Positions 7,314-8,154 of a stretch of 8,154 bases of DNA are shown here, in pieces. The notes under the pieces were generated by a model, which did not search any database, was not told the origin of the DNA, and worked only from the letters and a program-made list of their open reading frames with translations. The DNA is from Muribaculaceae bacterium (GTDB lineage Bacteria; Bacteroidota; Bacteroidia; Bacteroidales; Muribaculaceae), in the NCBI GenBank assembly GCA_009775195.1, contig VSPF01000130.1, forward strand, positions 1 to 8,154. Reading direction: 5' to 3'. Positions within the stretch are counted from its first letter, which is position 1; each line of letters begins with the position of its first letter. The position numbers and the translations under genes are program-made.

Positions 7314-7511
7314 AGAAGTTTGATGATAGTGATTAATTCTCGGTTTTATGTCGCCGTCGTGCCTTGCGGCCCTCGGGCTTGATTGGGTTTGTTGTTACTG
7401 AGTTCGGTATATGAGGGGGGAGTCGTTTTTTTGGGTGTGTTTTGCTGTGCCGGGCAGTTTTAGGGTTTAGTTAGTCGATTATGTTTGTTTAAGTTTCGTA
7501 TTATCACCTTT

Positions 7512-7555
7512 TTAGTTAAAAAAGTTTTAACTAAGGGCGCACATCGCACCCTTAG
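7512..7555 (-). promoter_or_regulatory. Two overlapping hairpins in the susC leader
   Basis: Hairpin 1 pairs CTAAGGG (7531-7537) with CCCTTAG (7549-7555), with additional inner pairs. Hairpin 2 is a perfect 10-base stem, TTAGTTAAAA (7512-7521) with TTTTAACTAA (7525-7534), around a 3-base loop. They share 7531-7534, so both cannot be fully formed in one RNA. The sequence is seen directly; a regulatory switch, 5'-end stabiliser or DNA operator role is inference. Neither stem has a T run on the minus strand. Confidence 0.45.
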
Positions 7556-7562
7556 TCGATGC

Positions 7563-7570
7563 CAAATTTA
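7563..7570 (-). promoter_or_regulatory. Possible -7 element of the susCD promoter
   Basis: On the minus strand TAAATTTG (7570 to 7563) matches TAnnTTTG exactly and is the only such match I found between susC and 7700. No TTTG lies at the usual 19-21 base spacing; the nearest is 32 bases upstream (7606 to 7603), so an activator may be required. A start near 7556 would place the overlapping hairpins at the very 5' end of a leader of about 240 bases. Confidence 0.4.
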
Positions 7571-7644
7571 AATAAAGTTTTTAAACTATGCATCATTTGG
7601 CTCAAACATTAACATAATTTAAACTTTAACTTCCGATTTTTGCA

Positions 7645-7657
7645 TTTAGCGGCTAAA
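7645..7657. promoter_or_regulatory. Small palindrome upstream of the susC promoter region
   Basis: TTTAGC, G, GCTAAA is a perfect inverted repeat with a single central base, about 75 bases upstream of the candidate -7 box. That position would suit an activator such as a hybrid two-component or SusR-type regulator, but no regulator gene is present and the site is short. The rest of 7571-7705 is AT-rich with nothing else I can name. Confidence 0.25.
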
Positions 7658-7705
7658 CTTTTGCACTCGTACAGGCGACGGTTTTTTAATAAAATTCACA
7701 ATTTA

Positions 7706-7782
7706 TCTTTAATTCAAGTTTTGCAAGTCTATGACTTGCTCACTGTTAGTAGTCTTTTGGTTATAGGTTATGGTTTGACAAA
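7706..7782 (+). repeat. Repeat R, right copy
   Basis: This is the ungapped 67-base partner of the left copy at 7716-7782, with looser similarity upstream to about 7706. The core is a perfect palindrome GCAAGTC, TAT, GACTTGC (7723-7739), followed by CTCACTGTTA, which is also conserved in the left copy. It lies about 400 bases upstream of susC, beyond the predicted leader. Confidence 0.65.
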
Positions 7783-7802
7783 TGCAAATAACAATATTAT
7801 TA

Positions 7803-7823
7803 GTAATTTAAGTATCGCAAGTC
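7803..7823 (+). repeat. Short third copy of the R edge, abutting a B hairpin
   Basis: TAATTTAAGTATCGCAAGTC (7804-7823) differs at one position from the reverse complement of the left R copy at 199-218. Instead of continuing into R it runs directly into hairpin B (GTCGTC, GGA, GACGAC). R edges and B hairpins can therefore be juxtaposed, which suggests a mosaic of repeat modules. Confidence 0.55.
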
Positions 7824-8017
7824 GTCGGAGACGACGCTTTTGTGGGTAACCCCGCCATCATTGGCGGGGAGTCTGAGGCGCCTACGATAAAATGACCTCG
7901 GAGAGGTTGCGATGTATATATACGGCATCCTCTCCAAGGATACTCTTTTTCTTTACTGTTCATACCACCCCATGAATAATCATGGGGTTAACAACAGGAG
8001 CGTCCTCTTCGAGGACT
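7820..8017. repeat. BIME-like inverted array of hairpin repeats (B-A-B', B'-A-B)
   Basis: The left half, read on the minus strand, has B' GACCTC/GAGGTT (7894-7908), A CCCCGCCA/TGGCGGGG (7850-7869) and B GTCGTC/GACGAC (7821-7835). The right half, on the plus strand, has B' ATCCT/AGGAT (7927-7941), A CCCCATGA/TCATGGGG (7968-7987) and B GTCCTC/GAGGAC (8002-8016). A-to-B spacing is 13 bases (CG and CT closing bases included in B's edges) in both halves and B'-to-A about 25. The halves are symmetrical about 7918.5, the centre of the palindrome GTATATATAC (7914-7923). This resembles pairs of inverted REP elements (BIMEs). No coding potential is credible. Confidence 0.75.
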
Positions 8018-8023
8018 TTTTTT
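8002..8023 (+). terminator. Hairpin B of the right array followed by seven T residues
   Basis: GTCCTC, TTC, GAGGAC (8002-8016) runs straight into TTTTTTT (8017-8023), which fits an intrinsic terminator on the plus strand. The left copy of B (35-49) has no T run, so this may be a property of this copy. It could end plus-strand RNA spanning the hairpin array, or insulate the promoter at 8102. Confidence 0.55.
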
Positions 8024-8071
8024 GGGGTCAAGCCGAAATGCCGGTGCATATTCAGTTGTGTCTAACTGTAG

Positions 8072-8100
8072 CTAATGTAGGAGCTGGGACCTCCTATTAG
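8072..8100. other. Imperfect inverted repeat just upstream of the plus-strand promoter
   Basis: CTAAT, GT bulge, AGGAG (8072-8083) pairs with CTCCT ATTAG (8091-8100) around a 7-base loop. It ends one base before the TTTG box at 8102, a position suited to an operator or an end-of-transcript hairpin. A smaller stem, CAGTT with AACTG (8053-8068), precedes it. The role is unknown. Confidence 0.35.
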
Positions 8101-8101
8101 A

Positions 8102-8132
8102 TTTGCAGTTGCAAAATAAAAGGTTAACTTTG
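8102..8132 (+). promoter_or_regulatory. Bacteroides-type promoter pointing out of the window
   Basis: TTTG (8102-8105), a 19-base spacer and TAACTTTG (8125-8132) match the Bacteroidetes consensus at both boxes. Transcription would begin near 8138-8140 and run rightwards, so a plus-strand gene is expected just beyond the window, divergent from susCD and separated from it by the hairpin array. Confidence 0.65.
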
Positions 8133-8154
8133 CAGCAAATATTCACAGTTATTA

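Noticed and set aside
6750..7382. 210-codon plus-strand open frame antisense to the 5' end of susC
   Set aside because: It is the shadow of a strongly recognisable SusC reading frame. The translated protein has no recognisable motif, and no promoter or ribosome site is seen before it.
7640..7849. 69-codon plus-strand open frame
   Set aside because: It spans repeat R and a B hairpin and ends in an arginine run produced by the hairpin. There is no coding signal.
7820..8017. CRISPR array
   Set aside because: The repeated units alternate in orientation, are short and vary in their arms. There are no regularly spaced identical repeats and no cas gene.
7912..8100. 62-codon plus-strand open frame across the hairpin array
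   Set aside because: It is made almost entirely of palindromic repeat sequence and crosses a terminator-like hairpin with a T run.

Overview
The window looks like a chromosomal segment of a gut-type member of the Bacteroidales. The grounds are an adjacent SusC/SusD outer-membrane pair, near-absence of Shine-Dalgarno sequences, and several promoter-like sites of the Bacteroides type (TTTG, about 20 bases, TAnnTTTG). Placement within Muribaculaceae or a relative is only an impression from the repeat-rich spacers and mixed base composition.

Layout. All three convincing genes lie on the minus strand. Reading in their direction, from the right: a long AT-rich leader with two overlapping hairpins (about 7314-7570), a SusC/RagA-type TonB-dependent transporter (3825-7313), a SusD/RagB-type lipoprotein 20 bases later (2059-3804), and a strong intrinsic terminator (2009-2039). 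A separate promoter (1926-1957) then drives a 486-residue cytosolic protein of unknown function (286-1746). The SusC and SusD proteins should form one outer-membrane complex importing an unknown glycan or other nutrient. No enzyme, SusE/F-like protein or regulator lies beside them, so the substrate cannot be read from context. The 486-residue protein has its own transcription signals and no evident link to uptake.

Repeats. The most unusual content is in the spacers. Positions 7820-8017 form a near-symmetrical inverted array of small hairpins, in the order B-A-B' then B'-A-B, centred on a GTATATATAC palindrome. Arm sequences differ between copies but the pairing is kept. A third A-B copy opens the window (1-50). 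A 67-base repeat (R) occurs at 146-212 and, inverted, at 7716-7782, so repeats in mirror order flank the gene block about 7.5 kb apart. Other repeats are a GTAG-preceded 20-base perfect palindrome (1891-1910), an imperfect inverted repeat (1801-1865) with a split relative at the left edge, and four 7-base tandem units just upstream of the 486-residue gene.

The right edge (8102-8132) carries a good plus-strand promoter, implying a divergent gene outside the window. I see no tRNA, rRNA, CRISPR array, transposase or prophage gene.
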